DNA of 64,000 nucleotides, from assembly GCF_030644205.1 (NCBI RefSeq), contig NZ_CP128647.1, forward strand, positions 744,001-808,000. Direction: 5' to 3'. This DNA comes from Mogibacterium neglectum (GTDB taxonomy: Bacteria > Bacillota > Clostridia > Peptostreptococcales > Anaerovoracaceae). Shown here piece by piece: positions 20,682 to 28,273 of the stretch. The notes below the pieces were generated by a model. It was not told where the DNA came from. It saw only the letters and a list, made by a program, of their open reading frames with translations, and ran no database searches. Positions within the stretch are counted from its first letter, which is position 1, and each line of letters starts with the position of its first letter. The translations under genes were made by a program, and so were the position numbers.

Positions 20682-21225
20682 ATGATTTTAGAAACGTAAA
20701 GGTTGATTCTTCGCTCATGGGAAGAAAGAGATGCCAATGATTTATTTCAATATGCCAGTAATCCAGAGGTTGGTCCGATTGCAGGTTGGCCGGTACATAC
20801 CAGCATTGAAAAACAGCAAGGAGATTATTAAAAATGTTTTTTCCGCACCTGAGACATACGCCGTAGTTTTAAAAGAAACAATGAAGCCAGTTGGTAGTAT
20901 AGGTTTGATGATCGGCTCTGCAAGTGATAAAGGTATTCCCGATACTGAGGGGGAGATTGGTTACTGGATATGAGTTCCGTATTGGGGCCAGGGTCTTATA
21001 CCAGAAGCAGTTCGTGAGATTATGAGGCATGGATTTAATGACCTGAATCTGGAGAAAATGTGGTGCGGTTATTTTGACGGTAATACAAAGTCAAAGAGAG
21101 TCCAGGAAAAATGCGGTTTCCGTTATCATCATACAAAAGAAAACGTTCCATGTGCATTGGAAGGTGTTCTTCGAACAGAACACATAACCTGCCTATCAAA
21201 GGCAGAGTGGATTTCATATAAGTAA
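20682..21225 (+). pseudogene. Broken RimJ/RimL-type GNAT acetyltransferase
   Basis: Starts MILET then TAA at codon 6. The frame continues [20 protein letters not shown] and is shifted near 20815-20825. It resumes as [17 protein letters not shown], hits TGA at 20971-20973 (GYWI*VPYWGQG), and runs on as EAVREIMRHGFNDLNLEKMW to the stop at 21223. The GNAT acetyl-CoA site (YWGQGLIPEA) and C-terminal motifs are clear. With two stops and one frameshift the gene is dead. It lies between repeated spacers and its stop overlaps the 14-bp boundary repeat. Confidence 0.85.
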
Positions 21226-21237
21226 ATCCCAGTTTGT
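21224..21237 (+). repeat. 14-bp boundary repeat after the GNAT pseudogene
   Basis: Second copy of AAATCCCAGTTTGT, immediately before the RBS of the next gene. Confidence 0.6.
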
Positions 21238-21249
21238 AGGGGGAGCAAA

Positions 21250-21711
21250 ATGTTAAAGATAAAAGATTTTACATTTCAAGAGGATTGGGAGGATAGAAGA
21301 AGTTGTCTCATGTTCTTTAAAGCAGACCGAGAGGAAAGCTCTTCATGGGCTGTAGACATTGGGTTTAAGCCCGGTGATTTTGAGGGAAATGAGATTTCCC
21401 CTTCCCTCTGTATCAATCCAATAGATACGGACAAGAGCAATGTAAAGGAATTGGCGGGGACTACATTTTCAGTAAAGACAGCTTTGGATAGTGAAGAGCG
21501 TGAGGATTCATTTTATATTTATGAAAATGAACCTTTGTGTGAATATAGGATAGAAATCTTAAACATAGTAGAGGCAAAAGCCCATATAAAATGTAATGGG
21601 GTGCTTATTCTTGACGGCTATGCGGAGCCGTGGATAGAAGAAAGATTCCAAATAGACAGTTGGATTCCGGTAATAGAATCGGTGCAGGATTGGGATAAGT
21701 TGTCCTTATGA
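21250..21711 (+). CDS. Hypothetical 153-aa protein, immunity-like size and style
   Basis: ATG behind TAGGGGGAGCAAA. Acidic soluble protein with many aromatic residues and predicted strands (CLMFFKADREESSSWAVDIG, AKAHIKCNGVLILDGYAEPW). I do not recognise the family. Single acidic beta-rich proteins of this size in arrays are often immunity proteins against polymorphic toxins or contact-dependent effectors, and SMI1/KNR4 members lie a few hundred bases away. That role is inference from context only. No toxin gene is adjacent. Confidence 0.6.
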   Translation: MLKIKDFTFQEDWEDRRSCLMFFKADREESSSWAVDIGFKPGDFEGNEISPSLCINPIDTDKSNVKELAGTTFSVKTALDSEEREDSFYIYENEPLCEYRIEILNIVEAKAHIKCNGVLILDGYAEPWIEERFQIDSWIPVIESVQDWDKLSL

Positions 21712-21979
21712 CGGAAGAATCCATTCTGCGGTTATCCGATTTATAGGGGAGCCCGGTGAGTATGCTAGAAAATCCGTGGACAATGGATTACGATATAACA
21801 GTAAGAAGTTCCCTGACTCTATTCAAAGCGGAAGCCAGAACATAAGTTACGAGCTACAAAGTAGCGAAGTAGAAGTAGATGTACGTCTCAGTTTTAATTG
21901 CGCGATATCCTCCATATAGTTCACGCTATCGCAGAAATAATTAGAATTAAAGGAAAAGTTAAGAGCTGAGGAGTTATAG
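21712..21979 (+). other. Spacer with a third copy of the 16-bp motif and a hairpin
   Basis: Contains GTAGATGTACGTCTCA at 21875-21890 (also at 19279 and 19512) and a GCGATA/TATCGC inverted repeat (21901-21906 with 21929-21934). No gene seen. Confidence 0.6.
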
Positions 21980-22303
21980 ATGTTTATATTGGAATTGTAC
22001 CAGAGCAATTATTCAAAAGACCTAGTTGCATTTGATTCGATAGAAGAAGGGAAGGCTTTTGTATCTAAAATACATGGGTATACTTTAGAAAAAGAGGATC
22101 AGTTTGAATACAAATATTTTAATCCTAAAAATATTCCTGATTACACGGAGTTTACCTATAACGGCAATATTGTTCCTTTCTCTAGATTTATGTTTGATTC
22201 TTAGGAAAATGTTGAGATCATTTGGAAGGAGCTTTCGAATCTATCCGTCACAAACGACCAAGTAATCAAAGGATATTCAAAAATTGATGCGTATGTCAGA
22301 TAG
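21980..22303 (+). pseudogene. Small protein gene interrupted by an in-frame TAG
   Basis: The first segment (21980-22204) encodes 74 aa beginning MFILELYQSNYSKDLVAFDS, with RBS GAGGAG. A TAG at 22202-22204 is followed in the same frame by 32 sense codons (ENVEIIWKELSNLSV..., ending DAYVR) and a second TAG at 22301. The downstream part keeps a protein-like composition, so the ancestral protein was probably 107 aa. Either a nonsense mutant or a shortened functional gene. Family not recognised. Confidence 0.5.
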
Positions 22304-22325
22304 ATTCAATAACTAGGAGATTAAA

Positions 22326-22781
22326 ATGTGCAGTATCCAATTGGAAAAATATCAGGGCAGGATTAAGGCGGCTTATGAAGCAAGTGCCTTTACAGAAGGT
22401 GTTAGGCCGGAGTCAGAGGAAGATATAAAAAAGTTTGAAGCAAATTACACCTCCATACCATCAGAGTACAGGTGGCTACTACTTAACTTAGGCGGTTGCT
22501 ATTTGGCAGAGCCATGGATTTTTGGTTTGAAGGAGCTTACGGAAAACTATACCATCTTTGAAGAGGTATATGAGGAATATATGTGTGAATGTGAACACGG
22601 CCCAGCATTTCCTATCGGAGGTTTAGGTGATGGGAGCATCGTGTTTATAGACATTGAAAGCGGCAAAGTACGTGGATATAACAATGATTATGCGGACCTT
22701 GAGGAAATTTCAGAGAGCTTCTCTGAGCTTATCTTAGATCTAGTAGAGCAGGTAGAAAGCTTTTCTGCCTACAATATCTGA
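22326..22781 (+). CDS. SMI1/KNR4 family (SUKH) protein, probable immunity protein
   Basis: 151 aa, acidic. It has the family pattern: EEDIKKFEANYTSIPSEYRW followed by LLLNLGG, then FPIGGLGDGSIVFIDIESGKV and a C-terminal helix with SFSELILDLVEQV. SUKH proteins in bacteria mostly act as immunity proteins for polymorphic nuclease toxins (established for the superfamily). RBS TAGGAGAT. It stands alone in an array of unrelated small genes, as expected for orphan immunity. The cognate toxin is not in the window. A decayed relative lies at 47223-47893. Confidence 0.75.
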   Translation: MCSIQLEKYQGRIKAAYEASAFTEGVRPESEEDIKKFEANYTSIPSEYRWLLLNLGGCYLAEPWIFGLKELTENYTIFEEVYEEYMCECEHGPAFPIGGLGDGSIVFIDIESGKVRGYNNDYADLEEISESFSELILDLVEQVESFSAYNI

Positions 22782-22940
22782 TATTAAGCATATTTATTAA
22801 ATGGCATATCTACAGACGTTTAAGATGATTATTTATTGTCATAGTTTGTATCCACTCTAGAATTCATTTTATAGGATCAATTTGGACTAAAGCGAGACAA
22901 TAATTAAAAGAAAAAATTTGAAATTTGCAGGTTTAAATAT

Positions 22941-23171
22941 ATGACATTATTAAAAATTATTTTAATAGCAATTGGTGCAACTTTTTCAACGTTTGGATAC
23001 TTAATCTACTTTAAGAAAAAGTACAATCTTATCAATGACTATGAAGCTAACCGCAAAGCTGGTAAGAAAACAGAATCTTATGCTAGAAAAGTTGGCCTTA
23101 TTGAATTACTACTTGGAATTGCTTTGCTAATGATTGGCTTATACTTGATTGTTGCTATGCGAAGCACTTGA
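22941..23171 (+). CDS. Small membrane protein, DUF3784-like
   Basis: 76 aa with two hydrophobic helices (about 4-23 and 49-71) separated by a charged loop FKKKYNLINDYEANRKAGKK; the layout and the KYNLINDY stretch resemble DUF3784. Found as single small genes in Firmicutes accessory regions; function unknown. The RBS is weak (GCAGGTTTAAAT), so expression is uncertain. Confidence 0.5.
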   Translation: MTLLKIILIAIGATFSTFGYLIYFKKKYNLINDYEANRKAGKKTESYARKVGLIELLLGIALLMIGLYLIVAMRST

Positions 23172-23231
23172 ATGTGTTAATTAGTATCCGTAATGGATAC
23201 ATGATCATATTTATTATATGCGAGGAACAAT

Positions 23232-23651
23232 ATGGATTTTATAAATGATAGAAGCAGCAATATTCTTTTTAGCCTTCATGACAGCAGGGTGAAAGAAATC
23301 AAATATCATAACAAAACTTTGACATTAAAGGTACATAAAATATTTCAATTTGTGGATGGTGAAGAAAAAGCCTATCCAGGCGAAGTATGTTTTAAAGATT
23401 GTGATTTGGACATGTGTGATGTACTGATATTTAATAAAACATTGGGTGAAGGCCGTTTTTATGGAAAGGCTATTGAATTACAGCAATTTATGGATGAATA
23501 TGCAGGCTCAGAGTTTGAAATAATCAAAGAAGGATATTTTGGTAACACGACAACATATACAGGCTGGCTTTGGGAAGATGGTAAACAACCAGTGTCAGCA
23601 ATTATGTATATTTGGAACAGAGAAGATATGGTATATAGAGTAGAGAAATAA
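23232..23651 (+). CDS. Hypothetical 139-aa protein, immunity-like
   Basis: ATG behind GCGAGGAACAAT. Begins MDFINDRSSNILFSLHDSRV, then strands KEIKYHNKTLTLKVHKIFQF and a middle acidic part, ending with GWLWEDGKQPVSAIMYIWN. The opening FSLHDSRVKEI followed by KTLTLK is typical of several small beta-rich immunity-like families, but I cannot name one. Stand-alone gene in the accretion zone. Function not assigned. Confidence 0.55.
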   Translation: MDFINDRSSNILFSLHDSRVKEIKYHNKTLTLKVHKIFQFVDGEEKAYPGEVCFKDCDLDMCDVLIFNKTLGEGRFYGKAIELQQFMDEYAGSEFEIIKEGYFGNTTTYTGWLWEDGKQPVSAIMYIWNREDMVYRVEK

Positions 23652-23797
23652 ACTTTACTTAAACTAAGATTTTTGCTGCTTTGCTACGAAAAGTAGCAAA
23701 AAATATAATAAAGACAACTAATGTTTCTTGATTGGTAAACATCAATTTACTAACCTTTGAAGTAAGTAAAACATAACTAAATATCGGAGGTAGAAAA

Positions 23798-24682
23798 ATG
23801 ACTTTATTTGAAGATCAAATCAAACATTACAGAAAACAGGCGGGACTGTCACAGGAAAAGATGGCGGAGAAGATTGGTGTATCTCGTCAGGCGATTACAA
23901 AGTGGGAAAATGGAACTGGAACACCTGATATTTCAAATTTGATGGCTATAGCTAATCTCTTTCTAATATCTATAGATGAATTACTGTCAAATGAGAAAAC
24001 AGAGAGTAAAAAATCTGACTATATCTATGAAAGTCGTACGGAATACGATATCGATGGAAAAAAAGACTTTGATATCAAACTCGGTGGGGCATATAAAGTA
24101 GATTTAAAAGCGTATAATGGAGAAAAAATAGTAGTTGAACTATTCTCGAATGTTTATAAAAATATTCAGTCGGACTATAAAGTTAAGATCGATGATAATA
24201 GGCATAACATTGATATCGAGCTTGCAAGGTTAAACGGAGTAAGCGAAGCAATTGCGAAGGAGAGCCTCATTGTAAATATTAATATTCCAGCCAAATATAT
24301 CGGAAGAGTTGAAATATCAGTTAATGCAGGGACACTAACTGTTAATGATATTGAAAATGAAAATATTGAAATAAATGGAAAAATCAGTGAAGTTGCATTA
24401 AAAGGCAACAAAAGTGAAATTGAAATAGATTCTAATCTTGATATGCAGATTAATGTTATCTCGCATGAAGGTGCAGTTGAAATCAATCAATTGTCTGCAA
24501 CATCAAGACTTATAATACCTGAAAACTTCTGTTTTAGAAGTGCAAAAAAAGGAATTGCTAATACTATTTATTATGAAAAGTACGGAAAAAAGGTAGAGTC
24601 ATTTTCAAATGATGAATCCGATAATTATATTGAACTTAATGGGATAAAAAGCGAGCTTGTTATAGCTATTGACGAAGCATAG
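23798..24682 (+). CDS. XRE-type regulator with a DUF4097-like beta-repeat C-terminus
   Basis: 294 aa. Residues 7-62 are a Cro/C1 helix-turn-helix (QAGLSQEKMAEKIGVSRQAI then TKWENGTGTPDISNLMAIA). From about residue 95 the protein is built of short repeating strands (IVELFSNVY, VEISVNAGTLTVND, IEINGKISEVALKG), as in DUF4097 adhesin-like beta-helix domains. Proteins joining these two parts occur in streptococci and clostridia; the ligand sensed is unknown. RBS ATCGGAGG. The 5' region has a TTGCTAC/GTAGCAA hairpin at about 23680-23700. Confidence 0.75.
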   Translation: MTLFEDQIKHYRKQAGLSQEKMAEKIGVSRQAITKWENGTGTPDISNLMAIANLFLISIDELLSNEKTESKKSDYIYESRTEYDIDGKKDFDIKLGGAYKVDLKAYNGEKIVVELFSNVYKNIQSDYKVKIDDNRHNIDIELARLNGVSEAIAKESLIVNINIPAKYIGRVEISVNAGTLTVNDIENENIEINGKISEVALKGNKSEIEIDSNLDMQINVISHEGAVEINQLSATSRLIIPENFCFRSAKKGIANTIYYEKYGKKVESFSNDESDNYIELNGIKSELVIAIDEA

Positions 24683-24755
24683 AATTTATTGGAAGAAAAT
24701 GGATTGCACGTATATTTCAGCTGAGGAATTAGAAAAAATATGAGGGATTATGCAT

Positions 24756-25570
24756 TATGGCAATAGATGGTGTGAAAAATTATAGATAGCGATACAGGGT
24801 ATGATATCTATAATTATGTTATCAGGAGCTATAAGGACGGGATGAGTGCAGATAAAATCGTCGAAACCATGCTAGCTGAAGAAAAACACTATTGTATCGA
24901 TGATTTTTATTCCGAAATTTACTGGACGGCGCTTGCTTATTCGCTATGGGAAATAGGACACCTTCCAGATGGTGTAAAAGAGAAAGCATTTGAAATCATC
25001 AAAAAAGGAGCAAATGAATTCTGGCTCGAAATTGATGACAAAGCATTAAAGCAAAGGCAAAAGTGTTTGGATAAATTAGCAATACAGCTAGAAAACGAAA
25101 ATACTAAGCCAATCAAAGTACCAAAGTTAAAGACTACAAGAAAACCCTTCTTTCAAACAGGAGATGTTCTTGCGATAAAATTTGATGATGAGTATGGAGT
25201 TTGCTTTGTATCTTCGGTAGATCAAGGAGTGAGAAAAATAGAATACCACTTAGCATGTACGCGATTACTGCAGAAAGAAAAACCTAGTATCGATGATTTC
25301 ATAAACAGTGAAATTGCTTGTGGCAAGCAGAATACATCATACTGCCTGAAGACAGACTGTTGGTTTAACCATAAAGACCTAGGCTTGCTTATAGACAGAT
25401 TTGTGAAGATTGGACGAGTGGAATTGGAAGATTATGTATTAGGAATTCTCTCGCCTACTTCCACGCTTGAGGATATTTACAATAGAATTACTATAGACAA
25501 AAAGACTTCGAATTTTAAATTTAAAGATACATGGGAACTGATAAGAGGTTTTGAGGTTGATGAGACATAA
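24756..25570 (+). pseudogene. DUF4259-like immunity-type protein with a frameshifted N-terminus
   Basis: The open frame 24842-25570 gives 242 aa from MSADKIVETMLAEEK. Upstream in the same frame are IIDSDTGYDIYNYVIRSYKDG codons that align with the start of the paralogue at 48430 (IFGNDTSLDIKDEFF), but the expected MGTW start is in another frame (about 24756-24775) and a TGA intervenes. Both proteins share SLWEIGHL/CMWEVGQL and KPSIDD. So the N-terminal 30 residues were lost by a frameshift; translation could only begin at the internal ATG, which has GGACGGG upstream. Possibly inactive. Confidence 0.6.
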
Positions 25571-25686
25571 TTGGGTATTTGAAACAACGGTAATAACTAG
25601 TTTAATTATGTTTTAGGACACTTGGAAGGAACGAAGCTAATGGGCGATAAACCAACGAGCATCTTTAATTTGCATGTTTTATTGCA

Positions 25687-26406
25687 GTGTGTTTTACCAA
25701 ATATGGACATAGCTTTGATAAAAGCTATACCAAAGAAGTATTCGATTTAGTCACAGCGCTGGGAAGTAAGCTGCCGGCACAAATAAAGAAAAACGGTAGC
25801 GGATCAATCCCAAAGGAAATCGCAGAATGTAAGACGGAGGATTTTTCTTGCACTTCAAATGACGCCTTTGCAATTATCAAAATATCAGTGAAAAATGAGT
25901 CTGAAGAAACATATAGTAAAGCTTTAGATTATCTATGTAAGCTGTTCGAATATGGTTTTTCGCCGAGCTACTCAATTGAATTTAAAAGTTCTAATAAAAT
26001 ATATCTCCCTATAAAGAAGCTTCCGAAGAAGGGGGTAAATCAATTTTTTGCAAATGCAATTCTCTATCCTGAGATTCACGATAAAATTGAGCGATATGCA
26101 AGGTTAGTTATGAAAGAGTTTGAATGGTATCTAAATTTGAACGACGAGTTTTGTACGATGCCGGGAAGCTTTGCGGTGTTTGCATTAGGTCTTTACGACG
26201 AAAAATATCATAGGCTGGTCTGCGACTATTTTGCTATATGTGATGGTGAACATCAAAGCATTCAAGGTGAATTTGTGCTTGCGTATATAGAAAAGTTTGG
26301 CTTTACAGAAAAAGGTCTTGAGCTGTATAAACTGTGCAGGTCAAACATACAGGCGCTCCCAAATAAACTGATAGCTCAATATAATAAATTCTTTGCTCAG
26401 AGGTAA
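25687..26406 (+). CDS. Hypothetical 239-aa protein, possibly 5'-altered
   Basis: Starts at a GTG (MCFTKYGHSF) without a good RBS. An alternative upstream ATG at 25640, behind GGAAGGAACG, opens another frame, so a frameshift near 25690 is possible. The body (SKALDYLCKLFEYGFSPSYS, HDKIERYARLVMKEFEWYL, GSFAVFALGLYDEKYHRLVC) is helical and resembles DUF6138-type or ankyrin-like immunity proteins; I am unsure. It follows the DUF4259-like gene and belongs to the same accretion zone. Confidence 0.45.
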   Translation: MCFTKYGHSFDKSYTKEVFDLVTALGSKLPAQIKKNGSGSIPKEIAECKTEDFSCTSNDAFAIIKISVKNESEETYSKALDYLCKLFEYGFSPSYSIEFKSSNKIYLPIKKLPKKGVNQFFANAILYPEIHDKIERYARLVMKEFEWYLNLNDEFCTMPGSFAVFALGLYDEKYHRLVCDYFAICDGEHQSIQGEFVLAYIEKFGFTEKGLELYKLCRSNIQALPNKLIAQYNKFFAQR

Positions 26407-26423
26407 GGTGTTTTGAGGTTTTT

Positions 26424-26611
26424 ATGAAACAGATTAATGAAGCAATCAAAACGTTTTTAGCAAATCCACAAAATATGACATGGTGGAATATTCAAGGCTA
26501 AAAAATGTGAATCTGGGCGCATCGTTTTTTACTATTCTTATTGCTGTCGGAGCAGAAGTAGCTAGTCACTATATCTACAAGTGGCTAGATAGTAATCATA
26601 ATGACAATTAG
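26424..26611 (+). pseudogene. Short membrane-peptide gene with a frameshift
   Basis: MKQINEAIKTFLANPQNMTW... stops at a TAA after GG; shifting frame continues LKNVNLGASFFTILIAVGAE then a transmembrane-like end and KWLDSNHNDN before TAG at 26609. One hydrophobic helix. Looks like a small holin- or toxin-like peptide gene broken by one indel; its terminator follows directly. Confidence 0.35.
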
Positions 26612-26619
26612 CACATTGA

Positions 26620-26650
26620 AAAACCAGGAGCTGGCATTCCTGGTTTTTCT
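26620..26650 (+). terminator. Terminator of the accretion zone
   Basis: AACCAGGA (26622-26629) pairs with TCCTGGTT (26638-26645), then TTTCT. Confidence 0.8.
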
Positions 26651-26754
26651 TTCGCGTGTATACATGACGCTTAATATCATTTCTTGGTTATTAACAATAT
26701 AGCACAGCTTTATTTATATACAATGTTACTTGTATAACGATAGGATATGCAACT

Positions 26755-27009
26755 TTAATGAATACCTAACCCTACAGTAATCATAAAATTTAACGATAGA
26801 AACATAACCGTCATGTTAGCATCTTTCTTTTCTTTCTCGAGCATTTTATATGTATATATTAAGACTAATATAATGGATATTGCCGATCCAGTTTTAATAA
26901 CAGAATGTAATGGGGATACATCAAACATGGTATATATTGCATAAGCAATAAAGAAAACAGCTTCATAGATATATATTATATTTTTATATAAATTACTCAT
27001 TTTTTTCAT
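26755..27009 (-). CDS. 84-aa membrane protein, function unknown
   Basis: The only leftward gene here. The start at 27009 is chosen because TGGAGGTGCTT precedes it (an upstream in-frame ATG at 27036 has no RBS), and TATAAT lies just beyond. The product has three hydrophobic stretches (YIYEAVFFIAYAIYTMF; SAISIILVLIYTYKM; MTVMFLSLNFMITVGLG). It looks intact, but it may be the 5' part of something larger. It sits exactly at the junction where the truncated VirD4 gene of ICE-2 begins, so it marks the left breakpoint. Confidence 0.55.
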   Translation of the reverse strand: MKKMSNLYKNIIYIYEAVFFIAYAIYTMFDVSPLHSVIKTGSAISIILVLIYTYKMLEKEKKDANMTVMFLSLNFMITVGLGIH

Positions 27010-27057
27010 AAGCACCTCCAAAAGTATTATATACATGTTTGAATTTAAACTATCTAA

Positions 27058-28197
27058 CTTATAATTAACATTTACAGTTTTGGTGAAAAACCAGTAGCTA
27101 TCTTCTTAGGATTGCCTACTGAGGACAAGTCTAATCACTTCTTAGCCCTTAATTTTGTAACACAGGTATTCCAGTATCTATTCAAGGTTGCGAAGGCTGG
27201 AAATGGCAAATTAGACCGTAATGTGAGGTTCATATTAGACGAGTTTGGAAATATGCCAGTTCTTGATAACTTTGGCGGCATGGTTACAAATTGCCTTGGC
27301 GTTGGATTCAGCTTTGATATATTCATACAGTCATATAATCAGCTGCATACTAATTATGAAATGGAAATGGATACGATTAAGGATAACTTTGCTAACCAGT
27401 TCTACATCATGGCACTTGGAAACGAGACAGCAAATGAATTTTCAGAGCAGCTTGGAAATAAGACAGTAATAGAGCTTCAGCGTACAGGAACGAGATTCGG
27501 TAGAAACAAAACCTTTATGGAAAGCTCTAAAGAAAGACCGTTGTTATTCCCAAAAGAACTTAAAGAATTTAGGCAAGGGGAATATGCAATGATTAGAGGT
27601 GCAAAGAGAACAGACTTAGCTGGAGCTGGAATAAAGCACTATCCAATACTTGGTGAATACATGGATAACATTAGCTTTATAAAGAAGCTGCAAATACGCA
27701 GCATGGTAAAGAAAAGAAGGAAAGCTGGTGGAGCTATGAGGAATAGAGACACAGGCGAACCTTTATCTTACAGGCAAGAGCTTAACTATGAGCTTTCTGA
27801 AGCTGCTAGAAAGTCTGGAACTGCATTTCTATTTAGGTATCAATATGCTACAGATGATTTTCCTAATCCAAATGAAATATATCTGGATCAGATTTGCACC
27901 GAAAGTAGAGAGCGTGTAAATTACACAGAATATGTCTATGATCCTAATATTGCTTTAGGGAAAAAGGAAAACGCTCATTCAGGGGCTAAGAAAAAGGTTC
28001 TTAGTGAGCTTTCAGATTATTACAGTTTAGAAACTGTACTTTATGCTTGCTTCGGAGATAACTATGAAGATGAGCTTGGGCTTAATTCAAATACAAGTGT
28101 AGATCAAGCTATGATGATAATATCCGCAGCTTGTGACAGAGAGGGTATTAAAGAGAAAATGGCGGCACAGATGAAAAGTATCTTAATGAGAGGATAA
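27058..28197 (+). pseudogene. 5'-truncated VirD4/TraG coupling protein of ICE-2
   Basis: An open frame from 27058 (after TAA at 27055) gives about 379 codons with no proper start; family similarity begins at FGEKPVAIFLGLPTEDK. Present are the C-terminal landmarks of TraG/TraD T4SS coupling ATPases: RFILDEFGNMP (Walker B region), FDIFIQSYNQLHTNY, and FYIMALGNETANEFSEQLGN. The N-terminal membrane anchor and the Walker A half, usually about 250 residues, are missing. Translation could start at the ATG at 27112, but the protein would lack its P-loop. It is followed by the conjugation genes in the normal order. Confidence 0.8.
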
Positions 28198-28273
28198 ACA
28201 GTATGCCTTGCATTAAAAAAGTCGCTTAAATCGCAAATATGAAGCTCTGTTCTTAAGGGAAAGGAGAGTTGAT

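Noticed and set aside
19283-21980. Integron attC-like cassette array
   Set aside because: The repeats are real, but I see no paired core sites (RYYYAAC/GTTRRRY) with the usual imperfect palindrome, and no integron integrase. Homologous or serine-recombinase-driven accretion is simpler.
20682-22303. Alternative genetic code or stop-codon read-through
   Set aside because: The internal stops are of all three kinds (TAA, TGA, TAG) and come with frameshifts; the many intact genes show ordinary stop use.
22204-22325. tRNA gene or fragment as integration target
   Set aside because: A TTCGAATC-like string near 22235 lies within the read-through codons and lacks any cloverleaf partner arms. No tRNA was found elsewhere either.
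26424-26611. Type I toxin gene
   Set aside because: One hydrophobic helix and a terminator are suggestive, but the frame is broken and no antisense RNA promoter is visible.
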